This document shows positions 41,657-50,567 of a stretch of 64,000 bases of DNA, piece by piece. The stretch comes from Botrimarina mediterranea (GTDB taxonomy: Bacteria > Planctomycetota > Planctomycetia > Pirellulales > Lacipirellulaceae): the NCBI RefSeq assembly GCF_007753265.1, contig NZ_CP036349.1, positions 4,869,363 to 4,933,362 on the forward strand. Reading direction: 5' to 3'. Both the position numbers and the translations under genes were made by a program. The notes beneath the pieces were generated by a model that saw nothing but the letters and a program-made list of their open reading frames with translations, made no database searches and had not been told where the DNA came from. Each line of letters opens with the position of its first letter. Position 1 is the first letter of the stretch.

Positions 41657-42562
41657 TCAAGCGCCGACGGCCGTTGCCGCCTTCTTCTCGTACTCCTCCC
41701 AAAACGTCACGTACCTGCGGTGGTCCTTGGCGAACGACTCGCTGAACACGGCCTCGACCATCTCGTTCTTCTGCTGCACGAACTTCGCCAGGTCCTTCGG
41801 CTCGCCGGGCTTGAAACGCGGCGCGGGGCGGTCGTAGACGATCGTTGCGCCGTTGGCGCCGTCGGTGTGGTACTGCGAGAGGCCCACCACGCGGTCGGAG
41901 ACGTACAGCGCCTCGTTCAATTCGTGCGTAACGATGATGATCGTGTAGGGCGGCGGCTCGTTCGCCGCGATCGCTGCTAAGTTCTCTTCGTAGAGTTGCA
42001 GCAGCATCAGTTGCAGTTCTTCGCGCGTCGCCTCGTCGAGCGCGCCGAACGGCTCGTCGAGCAGCAGCACCCGCGGCTTCATGATCAGCGCCTGAGCGAT
42101 CGCCACCCGTTGCCGCATGCCGCCCGACATCTGGCTCGGGTAGAGGTCGCGCGCGGCGGTCAGGCCGACCTTGTCGAGCAGCTCGTCCGCCCGTTCGAGG
42201 TGCTCGGCGCGTTGACGCAGCCAACCGGGGTAGTTGAAGAAGCGATACGGCGCCGAGGTCTCGTTGAGCATCAGCCCGAACGCCACGTTCTTGCGCGCCG
42301 TCAAGAAGTCGTAGAGGCTGTAGTGCTGGTAGACGATCCCCACGTCGCGTGACGGCCGCAGCATCGGCTCGCCCGCCACCCGGACGACGCCGCCGGTGGG
42401 CGGATGCGTGCCGAGAATCGCGTGGAGCAAGGTGGACTTGCCGCACCCGCTCGGCCCCACCAGCGCCACGAGCTGCCCCGCCTCGACGCGGAGGTTCACG
42501 TCATTCAGCACCTTCTTGGGGCCGTAGGCGTGGTGGACGTGGTCGATTTCCAGATTTGCCAT
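41657..42562 (-). CDS. ABC transporter ATP-binding protein (nitrate/sulfonate-like)
   Basis: 301 residues from the ATG at 42562. Walker A GPSGCGKST (about 39-47), Q loop YQHYSLYDFL, signature SGGMRQRVAIAQAL, Walker B VLLLDEPFGALD and the H loop VTHELNEALYVSD. The closest type I know is the NtrD/SsuB/TauB group of ATPases. A C-terminal extension of about 65 residues (FKPGEPKDLAKFVQQK...FWEEYEKKAA) is outside the core. No permease or binding-protein gene is adjacent, so the substrate is unknown. An upstream start (42628) runs into the hairpin element. Confidence 0.9.
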   Translation of the reverse strand: MANLEIDHVHHAYGPKKVLNDVNLRVEAGQLVALVGPSGCGKSTLLHAILGTHPPTGGVVRVAGEPMLRPSRDVGIVYQHYSLYDFLTARKNVAFGLMLNETSAPYRFFNYPGWLRQRAEHLERADELLDKVGLTAARDLYPSQMSGGMRQRVAIAQALIMKPRVLLLDEPFGALDEATREELQLMLLQLYEENLAAIAANEPPPYTIIIVTHELNEALYVSDRVVGLSQYHTDGANGATIVYDRPAPRFKPGEPKDLAKFVQQKNEMVEAVFSESFAKDHRRYVTFWEEYEKKAATAVGA

Positions 42563-42581
42563 AGAGTCGCCCGAGAAAAAA

Positions 42582-42652
42582 CCCAATGTCCAAGCCCCAA
42601 TGACCAATAGCTCGTACACAAACCTCATTGGTCATAGGGGCATGGTCATTGG
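42582..42652. repeat. CCAATGACCAA inverted repeat between divergent genes
   Basis: Arm 42582-42608 and arm 42626-42652 match at about 23 of 26 positions with a 17-base loop. Same family as 50098. It lies 20 bases upstream of the ABC ATPase ATG and about 100 before the Rieske gene, so it is in a promoter region, not a gene end. Confidence 0.85.
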
Positions 42653-42748
42653 TCATACCACAAGCTGGAGCATAAGCCTTTCGCCCCAATCGTTCGAGTC
42701 TTGGAGTTCCTTTGCGTTTCCAACGTCTTCGCGGTTACCATCCCAGAC

Positions 42749-43891
42749 ATGGACCTCCAGTTCGATCCGTCGATCCCCGTCGAGGCCGCCACGACGCCGC
42801 CGGCCGTGTGGTACACCGACCCGCGCGTTCTTGAGCTGGAACGGCGCAACGTCTTCGAGAAGGCTTGGGTCGCCGTCGGCCGAGCGGACCAGGTCGCCGA
42901 GCCCGGCCGTTACTTCACCGGCGATGTCGTTGGCAACCCTTTCGTCGTCTTGCGGGACGAGTCGGGCAAGTTGCGGGCGTTCCACAACGTCTGCCGCCAC
43001 CACGCCGCCGTCGTCGCCCAGGAGTGTGGCAAGGCCCGCGAGCTGGTCTGCCCCTACCACGGCTGGACCTACCGGCTCGATGGCTCACTGCGTACGGCGC
43101 CACGGATGGGCCGCATGGAAGGGTTCGACCCCAAGGAGTTCGGCCTGCCGCCGATCAGCGTCGCGACGTGGGGGCCCCTGGTGCTGCTCGACCTCGACGG
43201 CCACGCCGGCGGCGAAAACAACCCGCGCGACCTGGCCATCGACGCGGCCCCGCTGATTGGGCCGCTCGATGAACTCGGCTTCGAGCACATGCGGTGGGTC
43301 GAGCGCCGCACCTATGAGATGAATTGCAACTGGAAGGTGTTCGTCGATAACTCGCTCGACGGCGGCTATCACGTCGCCTACGCGCACGAGGGGCTGGCCG
43401 AGGGGCTGGCGTTCGACGGCTACCGCACGGAACTGTTCGAGCGCTCGGCGATTCAGGTCTGCGAGTCGAGCGGCGCCGACGAACGGCTCGGCGAGAAGGT
43501 TGTCTACGCTTGGCTGTACCCGAATCTCTTCATCAACCGCTACGGCCGGATGATGGACACCAACATCGTCTACCCCACGGCGGTCGATCGCTGCGAAGTG
43601 GTATTCGACTTTTATGTCGACGCCGATGTCCCCGACGGCGACGACCTTCAAGAGTGGGCCGCCAAACGCCGCCTCCGCAAAGCGATCGGCGCAAGCCACG
43701 TCATCCAGAACGAGGACATCGAGATTTGCGAATCCACCCAGCGCGGCCTGGGCTCGATGTCGTTCCGAACCGGCCGCTACTCGTCCCAACTCGAACGCGC
43801 GGTGCACGCGTTTCACGGGATGCTGTATCGGGATTTGAGTTGTGAGGCGACCTCCATTTCATCGGAGTCCCCGAGGGGCGGCAGCGTTTAG
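42749..43891 (+). CDS. Rieske non-heme iron oxygenase, alpha-subunit type
   Basis: 380 residues from the ATG at 42749. Rieske [2Fe-2S] ligands C82-R-H84 and C101-PY-H104. The catalytic domain has NWKVFVDNSLDGGYHVAYAH with the Asp and two His iron ligands, then NLFINRYGRMMDTNIVYPT. It belongs with ring-hydroxylating and choline/carnitine-monooxygenase-like proteins; substrate unknown, and no reductase or ferredoxin is adjacent. The last residues (SSESPRGGSV) and the TAG stop come from the GGAGGGGCGGCAG repeat. Divergent from an ABC ATPase, which could supply the substrate (inference). Confidence 0.9.
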   Translation: MDLQFDPSIPVEAATTPPAVWYTDPRVLELERRNVFEKAWVAVGRADQVAEPGRYFTGDVVGNPFVVLRDESGKLRAFHNVCRHHAAVVAQECGKARELVCPYHGWTYRLDGSLRTAPRMGRMEGFDPKEFGLPPISVATWGPLVLLDLDGHAGGENNPRDLAIDAAPLIGPLDELGFEHMRWVERRTYEMNCNWKVFVDNSLDGGYHVAYAHEGLAEGLAFDGYRTELFERSAIQVCESSGADERLGEKVVYAWLYPNLFINRYGRMMDTNIVYPTAVDRCEVVFDFYVDADVPDGDDLQEWAAKRRLRKAIGASHVIQNEDIEICESTQRGLGSMSFRTGRYSSQLERAVHAFHGMLYRDLSCEATSISSESPRGGSV

Positions 43892-43989
43892 CAGGGGCGC
43901 AGGCCCCTGGAGATCGGCGCCGGAGCCTTGCTCGCCCACGGAGGAGCGAGAGCGGGTTGGCAGAATCCGATACTGTCGCCCCTCCGGGG
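43869..43989. repeat. GGAGGGGCGGCAG inverted repeat at a gene end
   Basis: Left arm 43869-43884 and right arm 43973-43989 are nearly perfect complements. The left arm is inside the Rieske gene and the TAG stop follows five bases later. A secondary pair GGGGCGCAGGCCCC (43893-43906) lies in the loop. Confidence 0.82.
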
Positions 43990-44063
43990 CTTTTCATGCA
44001 TCGCCCGTGCGGCGACCATCGCGGTTGTCAGCTGTCGTCTGCCTCCTCGGCCCCTAACGAAAC

Positions 44064-45851
44064 ATGTCCGATACCCCCGAGTTCTTCACCCGGCTGGCGC
44101 GACTCCTGAACTCCGGGCAATCGCGGAGCGTGCTGTTGGGGGGCGCGATCCACGACCTCTTCTGGGATGGCGAGCGGCACACGCCGCTCGTGCCATTCTT
44201 GCTCAAGAAGACCAAGACCAACGGGCTCTTACCGCTGGTCTACGAGCTCAACGGTCCCATCCGCATCGCCGACGCCGACCGCGACCGACTGCGCGGCGCC
44301 TGGGTGGAGTGGAAGTCGGGCGTCGATCCGGCGTTGCTCGGCCTGGAGGACCTGCGCAAGAAGAGCTCGCAGCTTGAGTTCCACCAGCAGGAGTTCGATC
44401 GCCACCTCACCAGCGCGATCGGCTCGCCGACCGCGGCGTTAGAGCTTTTGCGGCAACTGACGATCTGCTCCCGCACGGCGCTGCGCGAGCACCTGCTGAT
44501 CATTGTCGAGGCGGCCGACATGCTGCTGCCCGAGACCGGCGACCTTTCGCGCCTGAACGACGCGCAGCTCCGCCGCATTAGTATCGTCGAGGACTGGTTC
44601 AGCGACCCGGACTTTGTCGCCGGCGACGACTCGGTCGTGTTGTTGGCCGAGTCGCGGAGCATGGTGCACAGCCGCGTTGCGCGGATGCCGCAGGTGCTGT
44701 CGGTCGAGGCGCCGGCGCCGACGCTTGGCGAACGCGTACGCTTCATCGACGAGTTCATAAAGACCGCCGAACGGAAGCCGCGGCTCTGGTCCACGCAAGA
44801 AGCCCTCGGCGAATGCACCGCGGGGCTCTCCCTGCATGCGCTGCGACAGATGCTCGCCGGCGCCGCATACTCGGGCGATCCGCTCACGCCCGCGGCGGTG
44901 TTTGGCAAGGTCGAAGAGTTCATCCAGACGCGGCTCGGCGACGATGTCGTCGAGTTCAAGAAGCCCTCGCACCGGATGACCGACGTCATCGGCTTCACGC
45001 AGCTCAAGAAGTTCCTCACCGAAGAGTTGATGCCACGCTTCAAGGCGGCGGCCGACACGGCGCTGCCGGGCGCGGCGGTGGCCGGCGCGATCGGCGGCGG
45101 CAAGACGTTCATCTTCGAGGCGGTCGCGGCGGAGCTCGACCTGCCCGTTCTGGTGCTGAAGAACATCCGCAGCCAGTGGTTCGGACAGACCGACGTCATC
45201 TTCGAACGGCTCCGCGCGGTGCTCGAAGCGCTCGGCAAGGTCGTGATCTTTGTCGACGAAGCCGACACACAATTCGGCCGCGTCGACGCCAATGCCCACG
45301 AGACCGAGCGCCGCCTCACCGGCAAGATCCAGCAGATGATGAGCGACCCCAAGCTCCGCGGCGAGGTGCTGTGGCTACTGATGACGGCGCGGATCCACCT
45401 GCTGTCGCCCGACATCCGCCGCCCAGGACGCGTCGGCGACCTGATCATCCCGGTGCTCGACCCAACGGGCGACGACCGCGTCGCGTTCATCAACTGGGTG
45501 GTCGATGCGATCAAGCTCGACGAAGCCCAACTCGAGAAGGAGGGCCTGACGCGTCTTGACCTCGTGCAGCGGATGAACGACGAGCTGCTGCCGCCAGAGT
45601 ACTCGGCCGCGTCGTTCGCGTCGCTCCGCTCGTACCTTAAGGCGACGCAGCCCAAGACCTGGGCCGAGGTGATGACCGCCGTCCACGACCAACTCCCGCC
45701 CGCCATCGGCCCGACGCGCGAGTACCAAACGCTGCAAGCCCTAGTGAACTGCACGAGGCGATCGCTACTCCCCAATCCCGACTCGGCGCTCGAAGACCGC
45801 GTCGAGTGGGAACGGCGGATCCGGGAACTTGAATTAGAAGGGATCAGCTAA
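44064..45851 (+). CDS. AAA ATPase with an N-terminal degenerate ATPase-like region
   Basis: 595 residues, cytosolic. Residues 1-260 resemble a second, P-loop-free AAA-like domain (LLGGAIHDLFWDGE, LLIIVEAADMLLPE, VVLLAESRSMVHSR), like the tandem layout of Ycf46-type proteins. The C-terminal domain has Walker A G341-AIGGGKT348, Walker B VVIFVDEADTQFG (about 392-404) and the RIHLLSPDIRRPGR sensor/Arg-finger region. Probably a remodelling ATPase; partner unknown. The TAA stop is part of TAACCGCCAAG, the first bases of the next repeat element. Convergent with a small secreted protein gene. Confidence 0.85.
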   Translation: MSDTPEFFTRLARLLNSGQSRSVLLGGAIHDLFWDGERHTPLVPFLLKKTKTNGLLPLVYELNGPIRIADADRDRLRGAWVEWKSGVDPALLGLEDLRKKSSQLEFHQQEFDRHLTSAIGSPTAALELLRQLTICSRTALREHLLIIVEAADMLLPETGDLSRLNDAQLRRISIVEDWFSDPDFVAGDDSVVLLAESRSMVHSRVARMPQVLSVEAPAPTLGERVRFIDEFIKTAERKPRLWSTQEALGECTAGLSLHALRQMLAGAAYSGDPLTPAAVFGKVEEFIQTRLGDDVVEFKKPSHRMTDVIGFTQLKKFLTEELMPRFKAAADTALPGAAVAGAIGGGKTFIFEAVAAELDLPVLVLKNIRSQWFGQTDVIFERLRAVLEALGKVVIFVDEADTQFGRVDANAHETERRLTGKIQQMMSDPKLRGEVLWLLMTARIHLLSPDIRRPGRVGDLIIPVLDPTGDDRVAFINWVVDAIKLDEAQLEKEGLTRLDLVQRMNDELLPPEYSAASFASLRSYLKATQPKTWAEVMTAVHDQLPPAIGPTREYQTLQALVNCTRRSLLPNPDSALEDRVEWERRIRELELEGIS

Positions 45852-46012
45852 CCGCCAAGACGCCAAGAGCGACAGGGATCGCCAGGAAGTTTATTAAGAC
45901 AGGATTTGCAGGATCGACAGGATATTGGTTTTTTCAACTCATCGTGTAAATCCTGTTGATCCTGTCTAATTTTTTCTTGGCGATCTTTGGCGCCCTTGGC
46001 GTCTTGGCGGTT
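45849..46012. repeat. TAACCGCCAAGACGCC inverted repeat, copy 1
   Basis: Outer arms 45850-45871 and 45991-46012 match at 21 of 22; inner arms GACAGGATTTGCAGGATC / GATCCTGTTGATCCTGTC around 45900 and 45950 pair also. T-rich TTTTTTC follows at 45971-45977. It fills the gap between two convergent genes and provides the TAA of the AAA ATPase. Confidence 0.9.
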
Positions 46013-46020
46013 CCCCGTCG

Positions 46021-46530
46021 TTAGTGATTGATGATTGTGATCGTCGGCTCACCCTTTTCGCTCTCGAGCGCCACGTGGGCCGTGATGCGTTGAGTCGCCT
46101 CGGCGGCTTGGACCGCGTAGGCGCGTCGCGTCTCTCGGTTGTAGCGTTGTTCGAGAATGAGCTGCTCGCGCAGGTCGCGGAGGACCATGTTCTCGCGCAT
46201 TAGTTCGAGGCGCACCTGGGCGGCCGACAGGGTCAGGGCGTTGCCCGTGCCGAAGCGGTTGACGCGGTTGTATTCGCGTTGCAGAAGGCGGAGCGAATCG
46301 ATGCGCGCCTCGGCGTACTTGATCTCCATCCGCAGAGCGCGCATCCGCGCGGGGTGGTCGAGCCGGCGGTAGAGCCTCTCTTCCATCGCCGCAACCTGAA
46401 CAGCCCTTCCACCCGACAGGGCGTCGCCGCACTCGTAGCACTGGTTGACGTTGATCTGCGCCGAGGCAATGGGAGCGAGCGTGGCGAAGCCCACTAGCGG
46501 GAAGAGCAACGCGGGGACGAGACGACGCAT
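46021..46530 (-). CDS. Small secreted coiled-coil protein
   Basis: 169 residues from the ATG at 46530. Signal peptide (RRLVPALLFPLVGFATLAP...ASAQ), then a CYECG pair of Cys and a long helical region (about 50-150) with regular Leu/Arg/Glu heptads (EERLYRRLDHPARMRALRME, LELMRENMVLRDLREQLILE). Periplasmic. Unknown family. Stop lies eight bases after the repeat element. Confidence 0.7.
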   Translation of the reverse strand: MRRLVPALLFPLVGFATLAPIASAQINVNQCYECGDALSGGRAVQVAAMEERLYRRLDHPARMRALRMEIKYAEARIDSLRLLQREYNRVNRFGTGNALTLSAAQVRLELMRENMVLRDLREQLILEQRYNRETRRAYAVQAAEATQRITAHVALESEKGEPTITIINH

Positions 46531-46673
46531 GGCTGAGCGGCTGATTAGGAGGAGCGGCCCACCCACGGGCCGATGACTCCACGCTAATCAGGGCCGCCGC
46601 CCGCCACAAAAAAGCGAACCGCCCGACGCCGCAACGGGTCCCTGAGGCCGACTCACCCGAACCGGATGCCGGC

Positions 46674-47222
46674 ATGTTCGCCACAACGCTTACAACCGAA
46701 CGCCTTGTCTTGCGACCTCCGTGCGTCGAGGACGCCGGCGCCATCTTCGAGCGCTACGCCAGCGACTCGGTGGTCACCCGGTATCTCTCTTGGCGGACGC
46801 ACCAGTCGGTCGAAGAGACTCGCGCGTTCTTGAACCAGATCACGAATCCACCCATCGACAACCACGATCGACAGTGGGTAATCGGCTTCGAAGGCGATTC
46901 GCTCCCCTGCGGCATGATCACGGTCTTCGGATCGGGCCAGCTCGTCGGGCTCGGCTACGTGCTCCAGCGTTCACTGTGGGGACGCGGCGTGATGCCCGAG
47001 GCGTTGCGAGCGGTTGCCGCGGAGGTGTGGCGTGACGAACGGACGTGGCGCCTGCAAGCGCTCGCCCACGTCGATAACGTCGGCTCGCAACGCGTCATGG
47101 AGAAGTGCGGCCTGCGGCGCGAAGGCGTCTTGCGCCGGCAGTTGGTCATGCCGCAGATTAGCGACGAGCCGCAGGACTGTGCGCTGTATGCGCAGGTGAG
47201 AGATGACTTCAACGCGCGATGA
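46674..47222 (+). CDS. GNAT N-acetyltransferase (RimJ/RimL type)
   Basis: 182 residues. The start ATTLTTERLVLRPPCVEDA is typical of the RimJ/RimL group. The acetyl-CoA binding segment lies at LGYVLQRSLWGRGVMPEAL and the C-terminal ALAHVDNVGSQRVMEKCGLRREGVLR is characteristic. Substrate unknown, possibly an alpha-amino group or small molecule. Single gene, convergent with the P450. Confidence 0.9.
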   Translation: MFATTLTTERLVLRPPCVEDAGAIFERYASDSVVTRYLSWRTHQSVEETRAFLNQITNPPIDNHDRQWVIGFEGDSLPCGMITVFGSGQLVGLGYVLQRSLWGRGVMPEALRAVAAEVWRDERTWRLQALAHVDNVGSQRVMEKCGLRREGVLRRQLVMPQISDEPQDCALYAQVRDDFNAR

Positions 47223-47268
47223 GCGAATTGGTGGGGCGCCACGAACGAGGACGCCACCCACACCGCTC

Positions 47269-48795
47269 TCAACGCGGCTTCCGCGGCGCAGAGTTCGCCG
47301 CCGACAGATCGACGAGCTCCGTGACGTTCCCCGTCACGGGGCTCGCTTTAAAGCCGCCGTCGTGGGGCGGGGTCGCCGTGTGACGCTCGGCGATCATCGG
47401 CACGCCGTGCTTGGGGTTGAGCATCGTCGACTTCACCTCGGCGGACACCGTCGCGCCGGGGACGACCGAAAGGCGCCAGTCGCGGAGGAAGATCGGCAAT
47501 GACGTACGGAGCACTTCCATCGCCAGCGGGCCGCCGATGCAACGCCGCGGACCACCGCCGAACGGGTGATACGCGTAGGGCGACGGGTTGATCGAGAGCC
47601 AACGGTCGGGGGCGAAGCGCGTCGGGTCGGGGAACGACGACTCGAGCCGGTGCGTGATCAGCGGCGTGAAGACGATCGGCGTTCCGGGCGGCAGGTCGAG
47701 CGGGCCGAGCTGTTCGCGCTCGACGTTCATCCGCACCGAGTAGGCCGACGCAGGCAGCACCCGCATCGCTTCTTTGATGACGCGCTCCAGCAGCGGTAGG
47801 CCGCCCGAGGCGTCGGGCTCTTCGACCGTCCCGGCGTGGATCTGTTCCCACAGAGCCTGCATCACCTCGGGGTGCTGCGCGAGCAGGAACGTCGTCCAGC
47901 TGAACGAGTGAGCCGTCGTCATATGGGCGGCGGCGAACAGCACGCAGCATTGGCCGACGAGCTCTTCATCGCTGAGCCCCCCGTCGCCGTCGTGCGAGCG
48001 GACGAGGATCGACAGCACGTCGTTGGCGGTTGGGTCGGGGTTGTCCTTGCGGCGGCGGATGAGCCGCATCACGTTGACCTCGAGCCCCTTGGCGAAGTCG
48101 AGCAGCCCCTCATAGCCGGCGTGGAACTCGGGCGTCGAGACCAGGGCGCCGATGCCGATCTCGTGGTTGAGCGTCACCCATTGGGCGATCTGCTCACCGA
48201 GTTCGTAAGCGAGCGTCGGCTCGTCGAGGCCGAACAGCAGCCGGCTCGTGACCCGCAGGTTGTAGCGGATCATCGCCTGATTGAAGTCGAACTCGACCCC
48301 GTCACGCCACAGCGCCGACTCTTCGCGGGCGATCGCGTCAATCGTCGGGCGGTAGGCGGCGATCGCCTTCGGGCCGAACGGCTCTTTGACCATCCGCCGG
48401 TTGCGCTTGTGCTGTTCGCCGTTCATGGCGAGCAGGCCACAGGTGACGCGGCGTTGGCTCGAGCGCTTGGGCCCGCGGATGCCGAAGAACCGGGCGTGGA
48501 ACCGGTCGGCCCGGCTGAGGACCTGCTGGTTGTATTCTGGGGCGAAGAGGCAGACGATCATCTGCCCCGCCTGGCTGTCGCGGAGGGCGGCGATCGGGCC
48601 GTGCTCGCGGTGCAGCTGGAAGAGCCCCCCCATGAGGTCGCGACTGAACTCGACCAAGCACCCCTCGGTAATGGGGCAGGCTTCGTTCGTGGAGCCAGCC
48701 CCGCCGATCGGGTGGGCGCAGTCGCTCCCTACTAATGGCGCGACGACAGGAGCGGTGGGGAAGGACATCAGCGGGAGGGACGTCGGCGGAGTCAT
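47269..48795 (-). CDS. Cytochrome P450
   Basis: 508 residues, longer than most bacterial P450s because of an N-terminal extension. I-helix: FAAAHMTTAHSF (acid/alcohol pair replaced by H-M-T-T), ExxR: ERVIKEAMRVLP, and the heme loop YHPFGGGPRRCIGG with Cys419. The organisation resembles lipid- or terpenoid-type bacterial P450s; the substrate is unknown. No ferredoxin partner nearby. ATG at 48795. The C-terminal tail (about 40 residues) is low-complexity. Confidence 0.93.
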   Translation of the reverse strand: MTPPTSLPLMSFPTAPVVAPLVGSDCAHPIGGAGSTNEACPITEGCLVEFSRDLMGGLFQLHREHGPIAALRDSQAGQMIVCLFAPEYNQQVLSRADRFHARFFGIRGPKRSSQRRVTCGLLAMNGEQHKRNRRMVKEPFGPKAIAAYRPTIDAIAREESALWRDGVEFDFNQAMIRYNLRVTSRLLFGLDEPTLAYELGEQIAQWVTLNHEIGIGALVSTPEFHAGYEGLLDFAKGLEVNVMRLIRRRKDNPDPTANDVLSILVRSHDGDGGLSDEELVGQCCVLFAAAHMTTAHSFSWTTFLLAQHPEVMQALWEQIHAGTVEEPDASGGLPLLERVIKEAMRVLPASAYSVRMNVEREQLGPLDLPPGTPIVFTPLITHRLESSFPDPTRFAPDRWLSINPSPYAYHPFGGGPRRCIGGPLAMEVLRTSLPIFLRDWRLSVVPGATVSAEVKSTMLNPKHGVPMIAERHTATPPHDGGFKASPVTGNVTELVDLSAANSAPRKPR

Positions 48796-48883
48796 GCCTC
48801 TAGGATCGGGATTCCATAGCCATCATCGCTAGCAGGGCGACGACTCTCGACCCTATCTTCCCAATCCGTACGAATTCCCTAGT

Positions 48884-50053
48884 CTAGCTCCCCTCTGCGT
48901 CCCTCACTAGCGCCAAATCATTGCGGTGGACGGCCACCGAGTAGGGGGCGCGCCCGAGGATATCAGCGATGGCTTCGCTCGGCTGGCCCATGATCTTGCC
49001 CAGATCGGACGAATCGTAGTTGGTCAGCCCACGGGCGATTTCGACGCCCGCCTCGTCGATCAGCGAGACGAGATCGCCCTTGTCGAAGATGCCCGTGATC
49101 GCCTTGATGCCGATCGGCAGGAGGCTTTTGCCCCGCTCGGCGACGGCCTCGACGGCGCCGGCGTCGAGCGTCAGGGCGCCGATGGGCATGGCGGCCGAGC
49201 CGATCCAGCGCTTCCGCTCCGCCAGCCGCCCGCCCTGCCCAGGGATCAGTGTCCCTAGCGGTTCGCCAGCCATCAGGTCCACCAGGATGTTGGGGCTCCG
49301 GCCGTTGGCCAGAATGACGCTCTCCCCCGCATGGGTGGCGATCGACGCGGCCTGGAGCTTGCTCAGCATCCCCCCCTTCGAGAGGACCGGTCCCGATTTG
49401 TGCGTCCCCACCACGGCAAAGCCCGTCGTCGACTCGTCGATCGCCTCGACCATGCCAATGACTTGCGAGCTCTCGTCCGCCGGGTCGCCGTCGTAGAGGC
49501 CGTCCACGTCGGTCAGGATAACGAGGAGGGGCGCCCGGAGGGCGTTCGTAACCATCGCGGCGAGCTGGTCGTTATCGCCCACGGTGCGCGACAGCTCGGC
49601 GGTGCGGACCGTGTCGTTCTCGTTGACAATCGGGATGGCGCCGTACTCGAACAAGGCCCGGATCGCGTTGCGGAAATTGAGATAACGCCGGCGGTCGTTG
49701 ATGTCGTCCGCCGTCAGCAGCACCTGGGCCGCCAGCAGGCCGTGCTCCTGGAACGCCCGGTTGTAAGACTCCATCAGGTGGCACTGCCCGACGGCGGCGG
49801 CGGCCTGCAGGCTCGGCAGGTCGGTGGGCCGCTCGGGGAGCTTGAGCAGCCCGATCCCGGCGCCCACGGCCCCGCTACTCACGAGCACCACGCGCCGCGT
49901 GGTGCCGGCCCCGATCCTCACCAGCTGCTCGGCGATCGACTCGACTTGGCACTCGTCGAGCGTCCCGTCCGGTAGCGTCAGGCAGCGCGTACCAACCTTT
50001 ACAACCAGTGGGTCGGCGTCGTGAGCGAGCTGTTGGCGGGCGAGGTCGATCAT
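48884..50053 (-). CDS. proB: Glutamate 5-kinase with PUA domain
   Basis: 389 residues from the ATG at 50053. Amino-acid kinase fold: VVKVGTRCLTLPDG, VVLVSSGAVGAGIG, PIVNENDTVRTAEL, GDNDQLAAMVTNALRAPLLVILTDVDGLYDGDP, GGMLSKLQAASIATHAGES. The C-terminal PUA domain is from about 290 (GALTLDAGAVEAV...GIFDKGDLVSLIDEAGVEIARGLTNYDS). First step of proline synthesis. The frame extends upstream to 50122 only through a repeat element, so this start is preferred. No proA is adjacent. Confidence 0.95.
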   Translation of the reverse strand: MIDLARQQLAHDADPLVVKVGTRCLTLPDGTLDECQVESIAEQLVRIGAGTTRRVVLVSSGAVGAGIGLLKLPERPTDLPSLQAAAAVGQCHLMESYNRAFQEHGLLAAQVLLTADDINDRRRYLNFRNAIRALFEYGAIPIVNENDTVRTAELSRTVGDNDQLAAMVTNALRAPLLVILTDVDGLYDGDPADESSQVIGMVEAIDESTTGFAVVGTHKSGPVLSKGGMLSKLQAASIATHAGESVILANGRSPNILVDLMAGEPLGTLIPGQGGRLAERKRWIGSAAMPIGALTLDAGAVEAVAERGKSLLPIGIKAITGIFDKGDLVSLIDEAGVEIARGLTNYDSSDLGKIMGQPSEAIADILGRAPYSVAVHRNDLALVRDAEGS

Positions 50054-50097
50054 AAGCGGGGGAGCAGGCGTTAGAGTCGACGCACCGTTATCGCCGG

Positions 50098-50229
50098 CCA
50101 AGCCCCAATGACCAACCCCCAACGACCAATCCGCTTGCCAGGGGGCAACCTATCTGTCGTCAGAGATCAGACAAGAAGCCGACGTCCGTGCGGCAGCACT
50201 TCATCGGTCACTGGGGCTTGGTCATTGGG
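50098..50229. repeat. CCAATGACCAA inverted repeat, copy 2
   Basis: Arm 50098-50130 and arm 50203-50229 pair with about four mismatches over 26 bases; loop about 72 bases. It lies between proB and the ABM gene (same strand). Confidence 0.8.
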
Positions 50230-50238
50230 ACTTCGCCC

Positions 50239-50547
50239 TCAGGCGGGCTCCAGCGCCAGCAGCGTCACGCCGCGCGTCATGTCCGCGGTCTGCTGACGGA
50301 ACGCGTCCATGTGCGGGGCGGCGAGGTGGGCCTCCAGGGCGGCGACGCTTTCCCACTTTTCCACGACAACGACCGCGTCGTCTCCCGCCGGCGCCTGCAC
50401 GGGGATCGACGTCGGCGTATCGATCGCGGCGCCGTACTCGAGGCAGCCGTCCTCGGCGAGCACCAGCGGCGTCAGCTCGGCGAACGCGGCGAGGAAATCC
50501 TCACGCCGGGCGGGATCGACTTTGAGCGTGGCGATGACGTGGATCAT
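50239..50547 (-). CDS. Quinol/antibiotic-biosynthesis monooxygenase (ABM) domain protein
   Basis: 102 residues from the ATG at 50547. A ferredoxin-like alpha/beta ABM fold: IHVIATLKVDPARREDFLAA, EDGCLEYGAAID, VVVVEKWESVAALEAHLAAP, followed by a helix and beta strand. It resembles YgiN-type small cytosolic oxygenases acting on quinols or similar; no metal or cofactor motif is needed in this family. The frame stays open upstream to 50856 but this passes through the repeat and another gene's strand, so the ATG at 50547 is chosen. Two genes (ABM, proB) run in the same direction. Confidence 0.88.
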   Translation of the reverse strand: MIHVIATLKVDPARREDFLAAFAELTPLVLAEDGCLEYGAAIDTPTSIPVQAPAGDDAVVVVEKWESVAALEAHLAAPHMDAFRQQTADMTRGVTLLALEPA

Positions 50548-50567
50548 GAATTCTCTCGACTGCTTGG

